Assembly (NCBI RefSeq): GCF_000743535.1 | Contig: NZ_AVCJ01000014.1 | Coordinates: 1-43,323, forward strand | Direction: 5' to 3' | DNA from: Arenimonas donghaensis DSM 18148 = HO3-R19 | Lineage (GTDB): Bacteria > Pseudomonadota > Gammaproteobacteria > Xanthomonadales > Xanthomonadaceae | DNA length: 43,323 bases | Part shown: positions 1 through 9,650 of the stretch, piece after piece | Layout: each line of letters begins with the position of its first letter | Numbering within the stretch: the stretch's first letter is position 1 | The notes under the pieces: generated by a model | Databases searched by the model: none | Seen by the model: the letters and a program-made list of their open reading frames with translations, nothing else | What the model was told of the DNA's origin: nothing | Program-made: the position numbers and the translations under genes

Positions 1-1
1 C

Positions 2-727
2 GCCGAGGCCCCGGCCGACGAAGCGCCGGCGGCTGCCGACGCGGACGCCGCCGAGGCCACCGGCGAAACGCCGGCCGCTGCCGAAGAGGCCGCCACGACC
101 GAAACCGCCGCTGCCGAAGCCCCGCGCCCGGCGCCGCCGGTCGTGGATCCGGCCAAGGCCCCGCGCCTGGGCACGGACTACGAACCGCTGGCCGAGCCGC
201 AGCCGACCATCGGCAAGGGCGGCATCGAGGTGGCCGAGGTGTTCTCGTACATGTGCATCCACTGCGCCAACCTGCAGCCGCTGCTCAACACCTGGAAGGC
301 CAAGCTGCCGGCGGACGTGCGCTTCGAGTACGTGCCGGGCGTCTTCGGCGGCGTCAGCGACAACTTCGCCCGCGCCTACTACGCGGCCGAGGCGATGAAC
401 CTGGTGGACACGACCCACGACGACCTGTTCAAGGCGACCCTGATCGAGCGCTCCTTCACCACCGCCTCGCCGGAAGAAATCGCCGACTGGTACGGTGCCC
501 GCGGCGCCGACCGCGACGCCTTCCTGTCGACCATGCAGAGCTTCGCGGTGACCGCCAAGCTCAACCGCGCCAAGCAGTTCGCGCTGCGCGGCGGCGTGGA
601 CGCGACCCCGATGATCATCGTCAACGGCAAGTACCGCGCGATGGCCACCGGCGACCGCGGCATGCAGGGCCTGCTCGACACCGTGGATTGGCTGGTCGCG
701 CACGAACGCGCCGGCAGCACGCCCTAA
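2..727 (+). CDS. DsbA-like thiol:disulfide interchange protein (5' end outside window)
   Basis: The frame is open from base 2 to the stop at 725-727, so the gene starts left of the window. The first ~55 visible codons are an Ala/Pro/Glu-rich low-complexity stretch that looks like a flexible periplasmic linker. The thioredoxin-fold part follows: a CIHC redox centre in VFSYMCIHCANL, and the cis-proline loop GVDATPMIIVNGKY near the C-terminus, both typical of the DsbA family. Such proteins oxidise cysteine pairs of exported proteins in the periplasm. The signal peptide cannot be seen. The CIHC pair differs slightly from the E. coli CPHC. The Ala/Glu-rich N-terminal extension is unusual for classical DsbA but occurs in xanthomonad paralogues. 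The family call is firm; which DsbA paralogue this is cannot be told. A good hairpin terminator follows. Confidence 0.88.
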   Translation, partial: AEAPADEAPAAADADAAEATGETPAAAEEAATTETAAAEAPRPAPPVVDPAKAPRLGTDYEPLAEPQPTIGKGGIEVAEVFSYMCIHCANLQPLLNTWKAKLPADVRFEYVPGVFGGVSDNFARAYYAAEAMNLVDTTHDDLFKATLIERSFTTASPEEIADWYGARGADRDAFLSTMQSFAVTAKLNRAKQFALRGGVDATPMIIVNGKYRAMATGDRGMQGLLDTVDWLVAHERAGSTP

Positions 728-752
728 ACGGCAGCCCAGCGAAAGCTGAACG

Positions 753-785
753 AAAAGGGTCGCGCTTGCGGCCCTTTTCCTTTTT
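753..785 (+). terminator. Rho-independent terminator after the dsbA-like gene
   Basis: The 7-bp outer stem aaaaggg (753-759) pairs with ccctttt (772-778). A T-G wobble and the inner stem cgc/gcg (761-763/768-770) close a gctt loop. Five T residues follow at 781-785. It lies 26 bp after the stop codon, as expected for an intrinsic terminator. Confidence 0.8.
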
Positions 786-816
786 CGCCTTGCCGCTGCG
801 CGCGCGGAGGGACACC

Positions 817-1584
817 ATGGCAATCATGTCTGCCGTTCCCAAAGAAGCCGAAAACGACCGCCTGCGCCTGCTCAGCGCCAACATCCAGGCCGGATCGAGC
901 ACGCGCGCCTACCGCGACTACGTCACCCGCAGCTGGTCGCACGTGCTGCCCAACGGCAAGCGCATCAACCTCGATGCCCTGGCCGAGCTGGCCAGCAACT
1001 ACGACCTGGTGGGCCTGCAGGAATCCGACCCCGGCAGCCTGCGCTCGGGCTTCACCAACCAGGCCGACTACCTGGCCGAACGGGCCCACTTTCCGTTCTG
1101 GAGCCACCAGCCCAACCGCCGCATCTCGCGCATCGCCGGCAGCGGCAACGCCCTGCTGAGCCGGGTGGAGCCCACCGAGCTGCTCGACTACGCCCTGCCC
1201 GGCCGCATCGCCGGCCGCGGCGTGCTGGTGGCCAACTTCGGCAAGGGCAAGAAGGCCTGGCAGCTGGCGATCACCCATTTGTCGCTGGGCGTGAAGTCCC
1301 GGCAGCTGCAGCTGGGCTTCCTGGCCGAGTTGCTGTCGGAAGCCCCGCGCCTGGTGCTGATGGGCGACTTCAACTGCGATTTCGATGCGCCGGAAATGCG
1401 GGCGCTGTACCGGACAACTTCGCTGGAGCCGCCGGCCGAACGGGTCTGCACCTTCCCCAGCTGGGGGCCGCAACGCTGCCTCGACCACGTGCTGGTGGGC
1501 GGCTTCGACGTGCTCGACTACAAGGCCGTGCCCGCCGCCGGCTCCGACCACCTGGCCGTGGGCGTCGAACTGCGCCCGAAGTGA
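817..1584 (+). CDS. Endonuclease/exonuclease/phosphatase (EEP) family protein
   Basis: The product has 255 residues. The start at 817 is chosen because a ribosome site (gcggaggg) lies 6-13 bases upstream; an in-frame extension to 253 overlaps the dsbA-like gene and is spurious. The EEP metal-dependent phosphodiesterase fold is shown by its motifs in order: LSANIQ near residue 20, LQES (metal-binding Glu), THLSL, MGDFNCDFD (catalytic Asp/Asn), and SDHLAV (Asp-His) near the C-terminus. The family includes exonuclease III-like enzymes, DNase I, sphingomyelinases and the uncharacterised YafD group, so the substrate is unknown. No signal peptide is evident. It is preceded by a terminator and faces the PKHD hydroxylase gene tail to tail. 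Confidence 0.85.
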   Translation: MAIMSAVPKEAENDRLRLLSANIQAGSSTRAYRDYVTRSWSHVLPNGKRINLDALAELASNYDLVGLQESDPGSLRSGFTNQADYLAERAHFPFWSHQPNRRISRIAGSGNALLSRVEPTELLDYALPGRIAGRGVLVANFGKGKKAWQLAITHLSLGVKSRQLQLGFLAELLSEAPRLVLMGDFNCDFDAPEMRALYRTTSLEPPAERVCTFPSWGPQRCLDHVLVGGFDVLDYKAVPAAGSDHLAVGVELRPK

Positions 1585-1620
1585 TGCCCCGGTCCGGGCA
1601 CGCCGGACGCCGGTGATCGC

Positions 1621-2292
1621 CTAGGGTTCGGCGTGGCGACGTAGCAGGTTGAAGTAGGACTTGTTGATCAGCTCGAGCGCGCGCGACGCGCCTTCCTGGC
1701 CGACCAGCATCTCCCGCGCTTCGGACAGGTCGTGCAGCAATTCGCGCACGGCGGGTTCGCGCACCAGGCTCTGGACCCAGCCGACGACCGCCAGGCGCTC
1801 GCCCTCTTCGACCGGCCGCACGCGGTGCAGTTGGCCGGTGGAATAACAGATGGCCGAACGGGCGGGCAGCTTGAAGGCGGTTTCGCCGCTGCCGGTGTCG
1901 AACGCGAGCTCGCCGCCCTGGTAGGTGTCGGGCTCGTTGAGGAAGAGCGTGAACGATACGTCGCTGCGGACGTGGTTGGGCTCGGCCATGATCGGCGCAT
2001 CGACATGCATGCCGTAGGCCATGCCCGGGCGGTAGCGGCTGACGAGCATGGCGGCGAGGCGCCGGGGCTGGGCGACGCTCATGAAGGCATCGCAGCGCCC
2101 CAGGGCCTGCATGACCAGGCCGGTCACTTCCTTCATGACCGGGTGGTTCCAGGGGATCTGCTGGTTGTTCTTGGCTTTCTGCAGCAGCGCGCCGGCGGTG
2201 GCCTTGCCTTCGGTGAATTCGACGCCGGAGACGAGGCGCTTGATGTGCGCGAGTTCGTCGGGGCTGATCACTTCGGGAAGCGTGAGAATCAT
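1621..2292 (-). CDS. PKHD-type Fe(II)/2-oxoglutarate dioxygenase (PiuC/YbiX-like)
   Basis: The product has 223 residues. The start is the ATG at 2290-2292, giving the family N-terminus MILTLPEVISPDE; an upstream in-frame extension runs through repeat debris and is not credible. The iron ligands are visible as the HVD of YGMHVDAPIM and the distal His of GQLHRVRPVEEGER, followed by the Arg that binds 2-oxoglutarate. This family is often encoded beside TonB-dependent siderophore receptors (piuC next to piuA or fiu), and here a TonB receptor lies upstream on the same strand. A 540-bp gap and a strong terminator separate them, so they are neighbours rather than an operon. The physiological substrate is not established for the family. 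The ribosome site is weak. Confidence 0.88.
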   Translation of the reverse strand: MILTLPEVISPDELAHIKRLVSGVEFTEGKATAGALLQKAKNNQQIPWNHPVMKEVTGLVMQALGRCDAFMSVAQPRRLAAMLVSRYRPGMAYGMHVDAPIMAEPNHVRSDVSFTLFLNEPDTYQGGELAFDTGSGETAFKLPARSAICYSTGQLHRVRPVEEGERLAVVGWVQSLVREPAVRELLHDLSEAREMLVGQEGASRALELINKSYFNLLRRHAEP

Positions 2293-2406
2293 GGTCGGGG
2301 TCCGGGTCCCGGGAGCGGACCTTAGTGTAGTAGCTACCCCTTCGAAAGCAATCTTGGACTTGCCCTTCGGGCAAGCAAGGCTTGGGGTCGTGGTGCCTTC
2401 GCGGGT

Positions 2407-2514
2407 GGAGGCAGCGTGCAGTCGCCCTGGCCGCGACCGCAAGCACCTCCATGTAGGCTCTTCGTCGACGTCCTTGTCTCCGAAGGTCGGCCAGGGCGAC
2501 TGCACGCTACCTCC
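2407..2514. repeat. 26-bp inverted repeat with one mismatch
   Basis: The left arm at 2407-2432 contains gcgtgcagtcgccctggcc and the right arm at 2489-2514 contains its exact reverse complement. Outside this 19-bp core the match runs 7 more bases with one mismatch. The arms are 56 bp apart. It could be a remnant of a small inverted-repeat element or a structured transcript. No transposase is present between the arms. Confidence 0.7.
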
Positions 2515-2738
2515 TCAACAATACGCAGTGGCCGCCAGGAAAGCCGGCCGGAAATCGGCAGGAAAGCAATGCTGCGGCCGACGATTGGCGAAGCCAAAGC
2601 TGTTCGACGCAGAGCGTCGGGCCTGCAACTTGCGGCCCGTGATGAAGTGGGAGCGTCGTCGTGCACGCTATGTCCTCGACGAAGCGGAAGGCAGGATGCC
2701 TGCAGCGTCCGGCCGTGAGCTGGTCGGGGTGGGAAGCT

Positions 2739-2762
2739 TCGCGCCTGAAGGCGCTCCTACAG
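2739..2762. repeat. Degenerate REP-like element
   Basis: The sequence tcgcgcctgaaggcgctcctacag contains the small palindrome cgcc-tga-aggcg and ends in ctcctacag. A shorter related piece, tgtaggagcgcc, sits at 10876-10887 beside a full REP copy. Both look like remains of a second dispersed repeat family. Confidence 0.45.
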
Positions 2763-2774
2763 GGGGTGGCGGGC

Positions 2775-2809
2775 AAAAAAAAAGGGCCGGCGCGTTGGCG
2801 CCGGCCCTT
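2775..2809 (-). terminator. Rho-independent terminator of the TonB receptor gene
   Basis: A perfect 10-bp stem, gggccggcgc (2784-2793) with gcgccggccc (2798-2807), closes a 4-base loop. On the minus strand nine T residues (A tract at 2775-2783) follow it directly. It lies 22 bp past the stop codon of the receptor gene. Confidence 0.9.
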
Positions 2810-2831
2810 GGGTGTTGCGTGGATCGGTGGA

Positions 2832-5726
2832 TCAGAAGGTGATGTCGGCGCGCACGTAGAAGAAGCGGCCACCCGGGATGTCGTAGGTGGACGCGTCGTA
2901 GCCGTTGAGCGAGCACGACAGGCAGATCGGCGGATCTTCGTCGAACACGTTGTTGACGCCGAAGGTCAGGCCCAGGCCCTCGCCATTGCCGAAGCGGTAG
3001 CCCAGCTGCAGGTCGTTGTACGTGGTCGCCGCCAGCACGTTCGTGCTGGTCGCCGGGTTCGAGCAGACCGGGAACGAAACCGCCCGGCCGCAGTTCTCGC
3101 GCAGTTCGCTGATGTGGCGCACGGTCCAGGCCGCATTCCAGCCGGCCAGGGCCCAGCTCAGCGAGAAGTTCGAGGTCCACTCCGGGATCGCGCTGTCGGT
3201 CACTTCGATGCCCGGGCCCTGCGGCTGCACCTGGCCCGCTGCGCCCACGGCCTGGTAGTCACCCACCAGCGTATTGCGCCACGCGGCGGAGAACTGGCCG
3301 ATGTCCGTCACCGGGAACACCCAGAACAGGTCGATGTCCCAGCCGTCGGTTTCGATGGTGCCCAGGTTGGTCAGGCGGTTGTTGAAACCGTTGATGCCGC
3401 CGGTGGAAGCGCGGGAGATGCCGCTGCAGTACAGCGGGGACAGCGTCTGCACGCACAGGTCGAGCTGGGTCTGCGCGTCGATGGCCTGGATCGCGCCTTC
3501 GATTTCGTGGCGGTAGTAGGTGACTTCGAAGTCCACGCGCTCGGCGAACTCCGAATCCTCCAGGAAGGACGGGCTCCAGATGAAGCCGGCCGCGAAGCTG
3601 TCCGAGGACTCCGGATCAAGCTGGTCGTTGCCGCCGGTGGTCACCGAGATCTGCGGGTTCGGCTGCTGGTAGTTGTTGGGAACGCCCAGCGCCGCGCAGT
3701 TGCCGGCCAGGGACGGGTCGAGCAGCGGCGTCGTGCAGGGGTCGTCGAGCTGGGCGTCGAAGCGGCTGGCGGAACCGAACAGCTCGCCGATCGACGGCGC
3801 CCGGAAGCCTTCGCCGTAGCTGGCGCGCAGCACCAGTTCCTCGACCAGCTGGAAGCGCAGGCCGTACTTGGGCGTGAACTGCGAAATGCCGGTCGAATAA
3901 TCCGAGTAGCGGCCGGCGACGGTGAAGTCGAGCTTCTGGCCGATGTCGGTGTTCTCGAACAGCGGGAAGTTGACCTCGAAGAACACCTCGCTGACGTCGT
4001 AGTCACCGGAGGTGGGCAAGGACGGCACGCCGTTGTAATCGCCGGCGACGGTCAGCGGGTCGGGCTGGTACCAGCCTTCCAGGCGACGGTGTTCGAGGCC
4101 GGCGGCGAAGTCCACCGAACCGGCCGGCAGGTCGAACAAGCTGCCGGAGAGGTTGGCCGTGAACAGCGCCAGGTCGTTCTGGCTGCGGTCGCGCACGACC
4201 GGCTGGATCCAGGCCAGCATTGCCGGGGTGATGGTACCCGGGCCGCCGAAGATGTTGAGCGGCGTGCAGCCGGCCACGGCCGCGCAGGCCGCCGGATCGC
4301 CCAGGGCCAGGGCCATGTTGCGGATGTTGTAGCTGCCGTAGTTGGTCTGCTCGGCTTCGTTCTCGCTGAAGGCGATGTTGACGTCCCAGTACAGCGTGCG
4401 GTTGGCGTCGATCACGCCTTCCAGGCCGGCACCCACGTACCAGGTGTCGACGTCCTGTTCGAACACGCGCGCGCCACCTTCGATCGGGCGGCGACCGATC
4501 AGGATGAGGTTGCGGTCGGCCTCGGGCGTGGTGAAACGGCCATCGAGGTCGAATCCGAACGGGTTGAACGGATTGAGCGCCGAAATGAAGATGCCGTCGG
4601 CCTGCGGATTGCCGGTGCCGGCCTCGGGGCCCAGGAACCACGGCTCGGGCGCCGCCTGGTTGGTCGATTCGCGGCGGTTGAGCAGCACCTTGGCGTAACC
4701 GCTGACCGCGTCGGTGAAGTTGAAGCGCACCTGGCCGAAGGCGCCCATGCGCTCGGACGGGGTCAGCAGGAGGTTGTACTGCGAGAAGTTGAAGCGGTCC
4801 GCGGTACCGAAGCAGTGGTAGTCGTCGGTGCGGGTACAGCCGGTCTGCGACGGATCGAAGGTCGGGTCGCTGGCGCCGTTGTTCGGGGTGATGTCGAACA
4901 CTTCGCCGGTATTGGGGTCGACGAAGATGAAGCGGCCGGTCGGGGTGCCCGAGCTGCCGAAGGCGACGCCGGTGCCGGGCACCGGGAAGCTCGACTGGGC
5001 ACGGTCGCGCGAATAGATGACGTCCTGGTCGGTGTAGCTCAGGCCCAGGAAAACGTTGGCGCGGTCGGTGTTCCAGCCCCAGGCCAGGTCCAGTGACTTG
5101 GTGGTGCCGTCGCCTTCGCCGTACTGGCCGACCTGGGCGTTGATCGAAAGGCCGTCGAAATTCTTGCGGGTGATGATGTTGATCACGCCGGCGATGGCAT
5201 CCGAGCCGTACAGCGAGGACGCGCCGTCTTCGAGCACTTCGATGCGGTCGACGATGGCCAGCGGGATGGTGTTGAGGTCGGTCGCGGCGCCGACGCCGGA
5301 CGCCGAGGCCTCGTTGACCCAGCGCACGCCGTCCACCAGCACCAGCACGCGCTTGGATCCCAGGTGGCGCAGGTCGGCCTGCGCGGAACCCGCGCCGACG
5401 CCGCTGCCGTCCGGCGGGAAGCCGAAGTTGCCGCTGGAGTTGAACTTGGTGTTGAGCGCCGAGCCCGAACCGGTGAGCGACTGGACGATGTCGGCGATCG
5501 ACGTCAGGCCGGTGCGGTCGATGTCTTCGCGGGTGATTCGCTGCACGGGCACCAGGCCCTCGGCTTCCGAGGTCTTGATGCGCGTGCCGGTGACCTCGAT
5601 GCGGTCGAGCGTCTTGACGTCGTCTTCAGCGCTGTCGTCCTGTGCAAGGGCCACGGCGGGCATCAGCGCGAACAGCAACGCGCCGCGGACCGCCAGGCTC
5701 AGGCGGGAGTTACGGATGGTCTTCAT
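2832..5726 (-). CDS. TonB-dependent outer membrane receptor
   Basis: The product has 964 residues. A signal peptide (about residues 1-28, cut after ALA) is followed by a short acidic segment with [10 protein letters not shown], then the plug domain (about 50-180, with [10 protein letters not shown] and [12 protein letters not shown]). A long beta-barrel follows, ending in the aromatic RADITF with terminal Phe, as outer membrane barrels do. The plug motifs [19 protein letters not shown] are classic for TonB receptors. Such proteins import siderophores, vitamin B12, sugars or peptides using energy from TonB-ExbBD. The substrate cannot be told from sequence; the subtype resembles the large receptors abundant in Xanthomonadaceae. 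The PKHD hydroxylase gene downstream hints at iron, weakly. Several Cys residues lie in the predicted extracellular loops. Confidence 0.93.
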   Translation of the reverse strand: MKTIRNSRLSLAVRGALLFALMPAVALAQDDSAEDDVKTLDRIEVTGTRIKTSEAEGLVPVQRITREDIDRTGLTSIADIVQSLTGSGSALNTKFNSSGNFGFPPDGSGVGAGSAQADLRHLGSKRVLVLVDGVRWVNEASASGVGAATDLNTIPLAIVDRIEVLEDGASSLYGSDAIAGVINIITRKNFDGLSINAQVGQYGEGDGTTKSLDLAWGWNTDRANVFLGLSYTDQDVIYSRDRAQSSFPVPGTGVAFGSSGTPTGRFIFVDPNTGEVFDITPNNGASDPTFDPSQTGCTRTDDYHCFGTADRFNFSQYNLLLTPSERMGAFGQVRFNFTDAVSGYAKVLLNRRESTNQAAPEPWFLGPEAGTGNPQADGIFISALNPFNPFGFDLDGRFTTPEADRNLILIGRRPIEGGARVFEQDVDTWYVGAGLEGVIDANRTLYWDVNIAFSENEAEQTNYGSYNIRNMALALGDPAACAAVAGCTPLNIFGGPGTITPAMLAWIQPVVRDRSQNDLALFTANLSGSLFDLPAGSVDFAAGLEHRRLEGWYQPDPLTVAGDYNGVPSLPTSGDYDVSEVFFEVNFPLFENTDIGQKLDFTVAGRYSDYSTGISQFTPKYGLRFQLVEELVLRASYGEGFRAPSIGELFGSASRFDAQLDDPCTTPLLDPSLAGNCAALGVPNNYQQPNPQISVTTGGNDQLDPESSDSFAAGFIWSPSFLEDSEFAERVDFEVTYYRHEIEGAIQAIDAQTQLDLCVQTLSPLYCSGISRASTGGINGFNNRLTNLGTIETDGWDIDLFWVFPVTDIGQFSAAWRNTLVGDYQAVGAAGQVQPQGPGIEVTDSAIPEWTSNFSLSWALAGWNAAWTVRHISELRENCGRAVSFPVCSNPATSTNVLAATTYNDLQLGYRFGNGEGLGLTFGVNNVFDEDPPICLSCSLNGYDASTYDIPGGRFFYVRADITF

Positions 5727-5784
5727 GAAGATTCCCCAAGGTTGGATTCACCCGCGCCTTGCCCCCAATGCGCGGCCCACCCCT

Positions 5785-5813
5785 CTTGTAAAGAAAGCGT
5801 CAAAACGTGACAA
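5785..5813 (-). promoter_or_regulatory. Candidate sigma-70 promoter of the TonB receptor gene
   Basis: On the minus strand TTGTCA (5808-5813, five of six to TTGACA) and TACAAG (5785-5790, four of six to TATAAT) are separated by 17 bases. The -10 lies about 58 bases upstream of the receptor ATG, in an AT-richer patch of otherwise GC-rich DNA. No clear Fur box was seen. Confidence 0.4.
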
Positions 5814-5866
5814 GAATCACTTTTCCTTACCCGGTTAGCGCCTATGGACGTTTTCGGCAGTTCTAT

Positions 5867-6664
5867 TCAGGGAGCGAAAAAAACACTGATGCCGACCAGG
5901 GCCAGGAAGGCGGCGAACACCCGGCGAAGGGCCGGCCCGCTGAGCCGGTGGGCCAGGCGCGTGCCCAGGGGAGCCGCCAGCACCGAGGCCAGCGCGATGC
6001 CGGCGGCCGCCGGCAGGAAAACGAAGCCCCAACTGCCCGGCGGCAGGCCCGCGGGCGCCGACTGCAGGCCGTAGCCCGCGGCCGCGGCCAGGGCGATGGC
6101 GACACCACAGGCGCTGGACGTGCCCACCGCCCGCACGGGCCGGACGCCCCGCCAGACCAGCAGCGGCACGGTCATCGAACCGCCGCCGATGCCCACCAGC
6201 GCCGACATCGCGCCGATGCCGCCGCCAGCCAGCGAATACCCGGGGCCACGCGGCGCATCGGCGCGCTCGCCCCGGGCCCGTGGCCAGTCCAGGGCCATTT
6301 GCGCGGCCGCCAGGCCGCAGTAGCCGGCGATGAGCCATCGCAGCCAATCCCCGTCCAGCCGGACCGCCAGGCCGCTGCCGAGCCACCCCCCCAGCAGCAG
6401 GCCCGGCACCAGCCAGGCCACGGTCGGCCACAGCACGCTGCCGCGCCGGTGATGGGCGCGCGCCGAGGACAGGCCGGTCAGCACGATGCTGGCCAGGGCC
6501 GTGGCCAGGGCCGCGTGCACCGCGTGCTCGGCCGGCACGCCCTGGCCGGGCAGCAGCCAGACCAGGGCCGCCACCAGCACCAGGCCACCGCCGATACCCA
6601 ACAGGCCCGCCAGCAGGCCCGCCAGCGCCCCGAGGGCGAGGTAAACGGCACAGGCGGACATCAT
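5867..6664 (-). CDS. TSUP (TauE/SafE) family membrane exporter
   Basis: The product has 265 residues with about eight hydrophobic segments. The two halves carry the internally repeated Gly-rich motif of the family: GLLAGLLGIGGGLVLV near the N-terminus and SALVGIGGGSMTVPLL at about residue 155. TSUP proteins are inner membrane transporters linked to sulfite, sulfoacetate or other sulfur-compound export; the substrate here is unknown. The gene is divergent from the slt-like gene with 70 bp between. The ATG at 6664 is followed by a second Met, so the start may be one codon later. Confidence 0.88.
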   Translation of the reverse strand: MMSACAVYLALGALAGLLAGLLGIGGGLVLVAALVWLLPGQGVPAEHAVHAALATALASIVLTGLSSARAHHRRGSVLWPTVAWLVPGLLLGGWLGSGLAVRLDGDWLRWLIAGYCGLAAAQMALDWPRARGERADAPRGPGYSLAGGGIGAMSALVGIGGGSMTVPLLVWRGVRPVRAVGTSSACGVAIALAAAAGYGLQSAPAGLPPGSWGFVFLPAAAGIALASVLAAPLGTRLAHRLSGPALRRVFAAFLALVGISVFFAP

Positions 6665-6734
6665 GGGGACAGGCGCCGGGACGGGTCGGTGGGCGACTCG
6701 GGGGACTCAAGGGGCATGGGCTAGACTCTGCGGC

Positions 6735-8708
6735 ATGTCGAGGCGAATTCTTACTTTCCTGGTGGCGGGCCTGCTCGCCGTGAACGCAACGGCGCAGGTG
6801 CGCCCGCCGGACCTTACCGACCAGCGGTCGGCCATCCTGGAAGCGTTCCGGCTGGCGGATCAAGGGCAACTGAGCCTAACCGACCTGGCGCGGGTCGAGG
6901 ACCATCCCCTGCTGCCCTGGGTCGAAGTCACCCAGCTGCGCCGCAAGCTGGCCACCACGCCGACCCGCGAAGTGCGCGCTGCACTGGCGCGCCACGAGGG
7001 CCTGGCCGCCGGCGACTGGCTGCGCACCACCTGGCTGCACCACCTGGCGGCGAACAAGCGCTGGAGCGACTTCCTGGCCGACTACCAGCCTTCGGACTCA
7101 CTGGACCTGCGCTGCGCCCACCTGGCCGCACGCCTGGCCACGGGCGCCACCGACGCGGCCTGGATCGCCGATGGCAAGGCCCTGTGGCTGACCGCCGAGT
7201 CGCTGCCCTCCGCCTGCGACACCCCGTTCAGCTCGCTGCTGGCCCTGGGCCAGATCGACAAGGACCTGCGCTGGCAGCGCATCGAGTTGGCGCTGCTGGC
7301 CGGCCAGACCGGCCTGGCGCGCTTCCTGGCGCGTGACCTGCCGGCGGCCGAAGCCGCCCGCGCCAAGGACTACGCCGACTTCATCGAAACCCCGCATGCA
7401 CGCGCCGCGCAGTGGCCCAAGGATGCGCGCAGTCGCGCCGTCGCCGCCGAAGGCCTGGCCCGGCTGGCGCGCACTTCGCCCGATGCCGCCGAAGTCCAGC
7501 TGGCGACCCTGGACAAGGCCCTGGACCTGGGGGAAACCCAGCGCGGCAAGGTGCTCTACCAGGTCGCGCTGTGGACCGTGGCGTCCTACCTGCCCGGCGC
7601 CCGCGAACGCCTGGCGGCGGTGCCCGCCAGCGCCTACGACGAACGCCTGCACGAGTGGCGGGTGCGCGAAGCGCTGAATCGTCGCGACGATGCCGGCGCC
7701 CTGGACGCGCTCTCGCGCATGCCCGCCGCCCAGCGCAACGACCCGCGCTGGCAATACTTCGAAGCGCGCGTGCGCGAACGCACGGGCCAGAAGGAGGCCG
7801 CCCGCGCCCTGTACGCCAAGGCCGCGGCCACCGCGACCTTCCACGGCTTCCTGGCCGCCGACCGCCTGGGCCAGGCCTATGCCCTGTGCCCGCTGGAACC
7901 GTCGGACGACGCGGCGCTGCGCCGGCGCGTCGCCAACCATCCCGGGCTGGTGCGCGCGCTGGAGCTGCACACCATCGACCGCCGCCTGCCGGCGATCCGC
8001 GAATGGGCGGCGCTGCTGCGCGAGCTCGACGACGACGAACGCAAGGTCGCCATCGAATTCGCGCGCGACGCGAACTGGTACGACCGCGCCGTGTTCACCA
8101 TCGGCGACGCGCCCGAGGACCTGCGTTACTACTCGCTGCGGTTCCCGCTGCATCACGAAAACGTGCTGCGCCGCGAAGCCCGCCGGCACGGCGTCGACCC
8201 GGCCTGGGTGGCCGCGCAGACCCGCGCCGAAAGCGCCTTCATGCCGCGTGCGCGCTCGCATGCCAACGCCATGGGCCTGATGCAGCTGCTGCCCTCCACC
8301 GCCGAGCGCACGGCCCGCCGACTGGGGCTCGCCTGGACCGGCGCGGCCAGCCTCTACAACCCCGAAACGAACATGATCCTGGGCATCGCCCATCTGCGCC
8401 ACGAACTCGACGAGCACGCGGGCATCGCCTACCAGGCCATCGCCGCCTACAATGCCGGTCCGGCGCCGGTACAGCGGTGGAACCGGGACCGTCCCGGCTT
8501 CGATCCCGACCTGTGGATCGAAACCGTCACCTACAAGGAAACCCGCGAGTACATCGCCCGCGTACTCGCCTTCAGCGTCATCTATGACTGGCGGCTCGAC
8601 GGCACCGCGGTGCCCGTGTCCGAGCGCATGCTCGGCCGCACCGTCGCACCTGCCGCCCGCCGCTCGTTCACCTGCCCCCTTTCGCCAGGTCCAGACACTT
8701 CGCCATGA
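6735..8708 (+). CDS. slt: Soluble lytic murein transglycosylase (Slt type)
   Basis: The product has 657 residues, close to the E. coli Slt70 length. The start at 6735 gives a signal peptide, MSRRILTFLVAGLLAVNATA. A long alpha-helical superhelical region (about 25-480) precedes the C-terminal SLT domain. There, QTRAESAF holds the catalytic Glu (residue 499), followed by NAMGLMQLLPSTA and AIAAYNAGPAPVQRW, the standard family motifs. It cleaves the MurNAc-GlcNAc bond of peptidoglycan in the periplasm to give 1,6-anhydro products. The last four bases overlap the next gene (ATGA), so the two are probably translationally coupled. Confidence 0.93.
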   Translation: MSRRILTFLVAGLLAVNATAQVRPPDLTDQRSAILEAFRLADQGQLSLTDLARVEDHPLLPWVEVTQLRRKLATTPTREVRAALARHEGLAAGDWLRTTWLHHLAANKRWSDFLADYQPSDSLDLRCAHLAARLATGATDAAWIADGKALWLTAESLPSACDTPFSSLLALGQIDKDLRWQRIELALLAGQTGLARFLARDLPAAEAARAKDYADFIETPHARAAQWPKDARSRAVAAEGLARLARTSPDAAEVQLATLDKALDLGETQRGKVLYQVALWTVASYLPGARERLAAVPASAYDERLHEWRVREALNRRDDAGALDALSRMPAAQRNDPRWQYFEARVRERTGQKEAARALYAKAAATATFHGFLAADRLGQAYALCPLEPSDDAALRRRVANHPGLVRALELHTIDRRLPAIREWAALLRELDDDERKVAIEFARDANWYDRAVFTIGDAPEDLRYYSLRFPLHHENVLRREARRHGVDPAWVAAQTRAESAFMPRARSHANAMGLMQLLPSTAERTARRLGLAWTGAASLYNPETNMILGIAHLRHELDEHAGIAYQAIAAYNAGPAPVQRWNRDRPGFDPDLWIETVTYKETREYIARVLAFSVIYDWRLDGTAVPVSERMLGRTVAPAARRSFTCPLSPGPDTSP

Positions 8709-9646
8709 CCCCGCTAAAAATCGTCGTCCTGGGTGGTTCCGGTTTCATCGGCCGCCACCTGGTCTCCCGCCTCGCTGCCGACGGCCACGCCGTGACGCTG
8801 CTCAGCCGCAACCTGGGCCCGCACCACGACCGCCTGCTGCCGCCGGGCGTGACGCTGCGCGAAGTGGACGTGTACGACCCGGACGTGCTGCGCGCCTGTT
8901 TCACCGGCAACGACGCGGTGATCAACCTGGTCGGCATCCTCAACGAGAAGGGTGACAACGGCCGGGGCTTCCGCCGTGCGCACGTGGAGCTGACCAAGCT
9001 GGTCATCGCCGCGATGCAGCTGGCCGGCGTGCGCCGCCTGCTGCAGATGAGCTCGCTCAACGCCGGCCGTGGCCGCAGCCATTACCTGAAATCGCGCGGC
9101 GAAGCCGAAGCGGCGGTGAAAGCCTCGGGCCTGGACTGGACCCTCTTCGAACCCTCGGTGGTGTTCGGCGACGGCGACGGCCTGTTCTGCCGCTTCGCCG
9201 GCCTGCTGCGCATCGCGCCGGTCATCCCGCTGGCCCGCGCCAAGGCGAAGTTCGCGCCGGTGTACGTGGGCGACGTGGTCGAGGCGATGCGTCGCTGCCT
9301 GCACCTTCGCGGCAGCCGCGGCGAGGTCTACGAACTCTACGGGCCGGACGTGTTCACGCTGGCGCAGATCGTGCGCATGACCGCCCGCCAGCTGGGCCTG
9401 CGGCGGCTGGTGCTGCCGCTGCCCGACGCCCTGGGCCGGATGCAGGCCCTGGCCTGCGATTTCGTGCCGGGCAAGCCGTTCTCGTCCGACAACTTCCGCT
9501 CGTTGATGACCGACTCGGTCGGCGGCATCGACGGCCTGCACCGCCTGGGCATCCCGGCCACCCGGGTCGCCGACAAGCTGCCGGCCATCCTGGGCCACGT
9601 GGACGAACGCCAGGCCCGCTACCAGCGCTTCCGCGCGGCACGCTGA
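8705..9646 (+). CDS. NAD(P)-binding epimerase-like protein, complex I NDUFA9 subfamily
   Basis: The product has 313 residues. The N-terminal Rossmann motif [11 protein letters not shown] binds the dinucleotide. Next come a [27 protein letters not shown]-type region (only partly quoted in databases as typical of this subfamily) and an active-site region [17 protein letters not shown] lacking the YxxxK of classical SDRs. That is usual for the atypical NDUFA9-like group (COG0702). The start overlaps the slt stop by 4 bp and the next gene, cca, follows after 4 bp, so the three form a likely operon. The bacterial role is not settled; quinone or membrane-lipid related functions have been proposed. 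Confidence 0.82.
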   Translation: MTPLKIVVLGGSGFIGRHLVSRLAADGHAVTLLSRNLGPHHDRLLPPGVTLREVDVYDPDVLRACFTGNDAVINLVGILNEKGDNGRGFRRAHVELTKLVIAAMQLAGVRRLLQMSSLNAGRGRSHYLKSRGEAEAAVKASGLDWTLFEPSVVFGDGDGLFCRFAGLLRIAPVIPLARAKAKFAPVYVGDVVEAMRRCLHLRGSRGEVYELYGPDVFTLAQIVRMTARQLGLRRLVLPLPDALGRMQALACDFVPGKPFSSDNFRSLMTDSVGGIDGLHRLGIPATRVADKLPAILGHVDERQARYQRFRAAR

Positions 9647-9650
9647 GCCG

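Larger units (their letters stand above)
2293..2831. other. 540-bp non-coding gap with repeat debris
   Basis: No convincing gene is seen in either strand. The stretch holds a small hairpin (2359-2375, cttgccc/gggcaag), a long imperfect inverted repeat (2407-2514), a degenerate repeat half (2739-2762), and the terminator of the TonB receptor gene (2775-2809). Short open frames exist here but have neither ribosome sites nor recognisable products. Confidence 0.6.

Noticed and set aside
1585-1620. Possible terminator between the EEP and dioxygenase genes
   Set aside because: Only a 5-bp stem (tgccc/gggca) with a mismatched centre and no T tract could be formed.
2661-5096. Long open frame (about 811 codons) on the plus strand
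   Set aside because: It is antisense to the TonB receptor gene. Its product is Arg/Gly/Ala-rich low-complexity sequence without family motifs, a known artefact in very GC-rich DNA.
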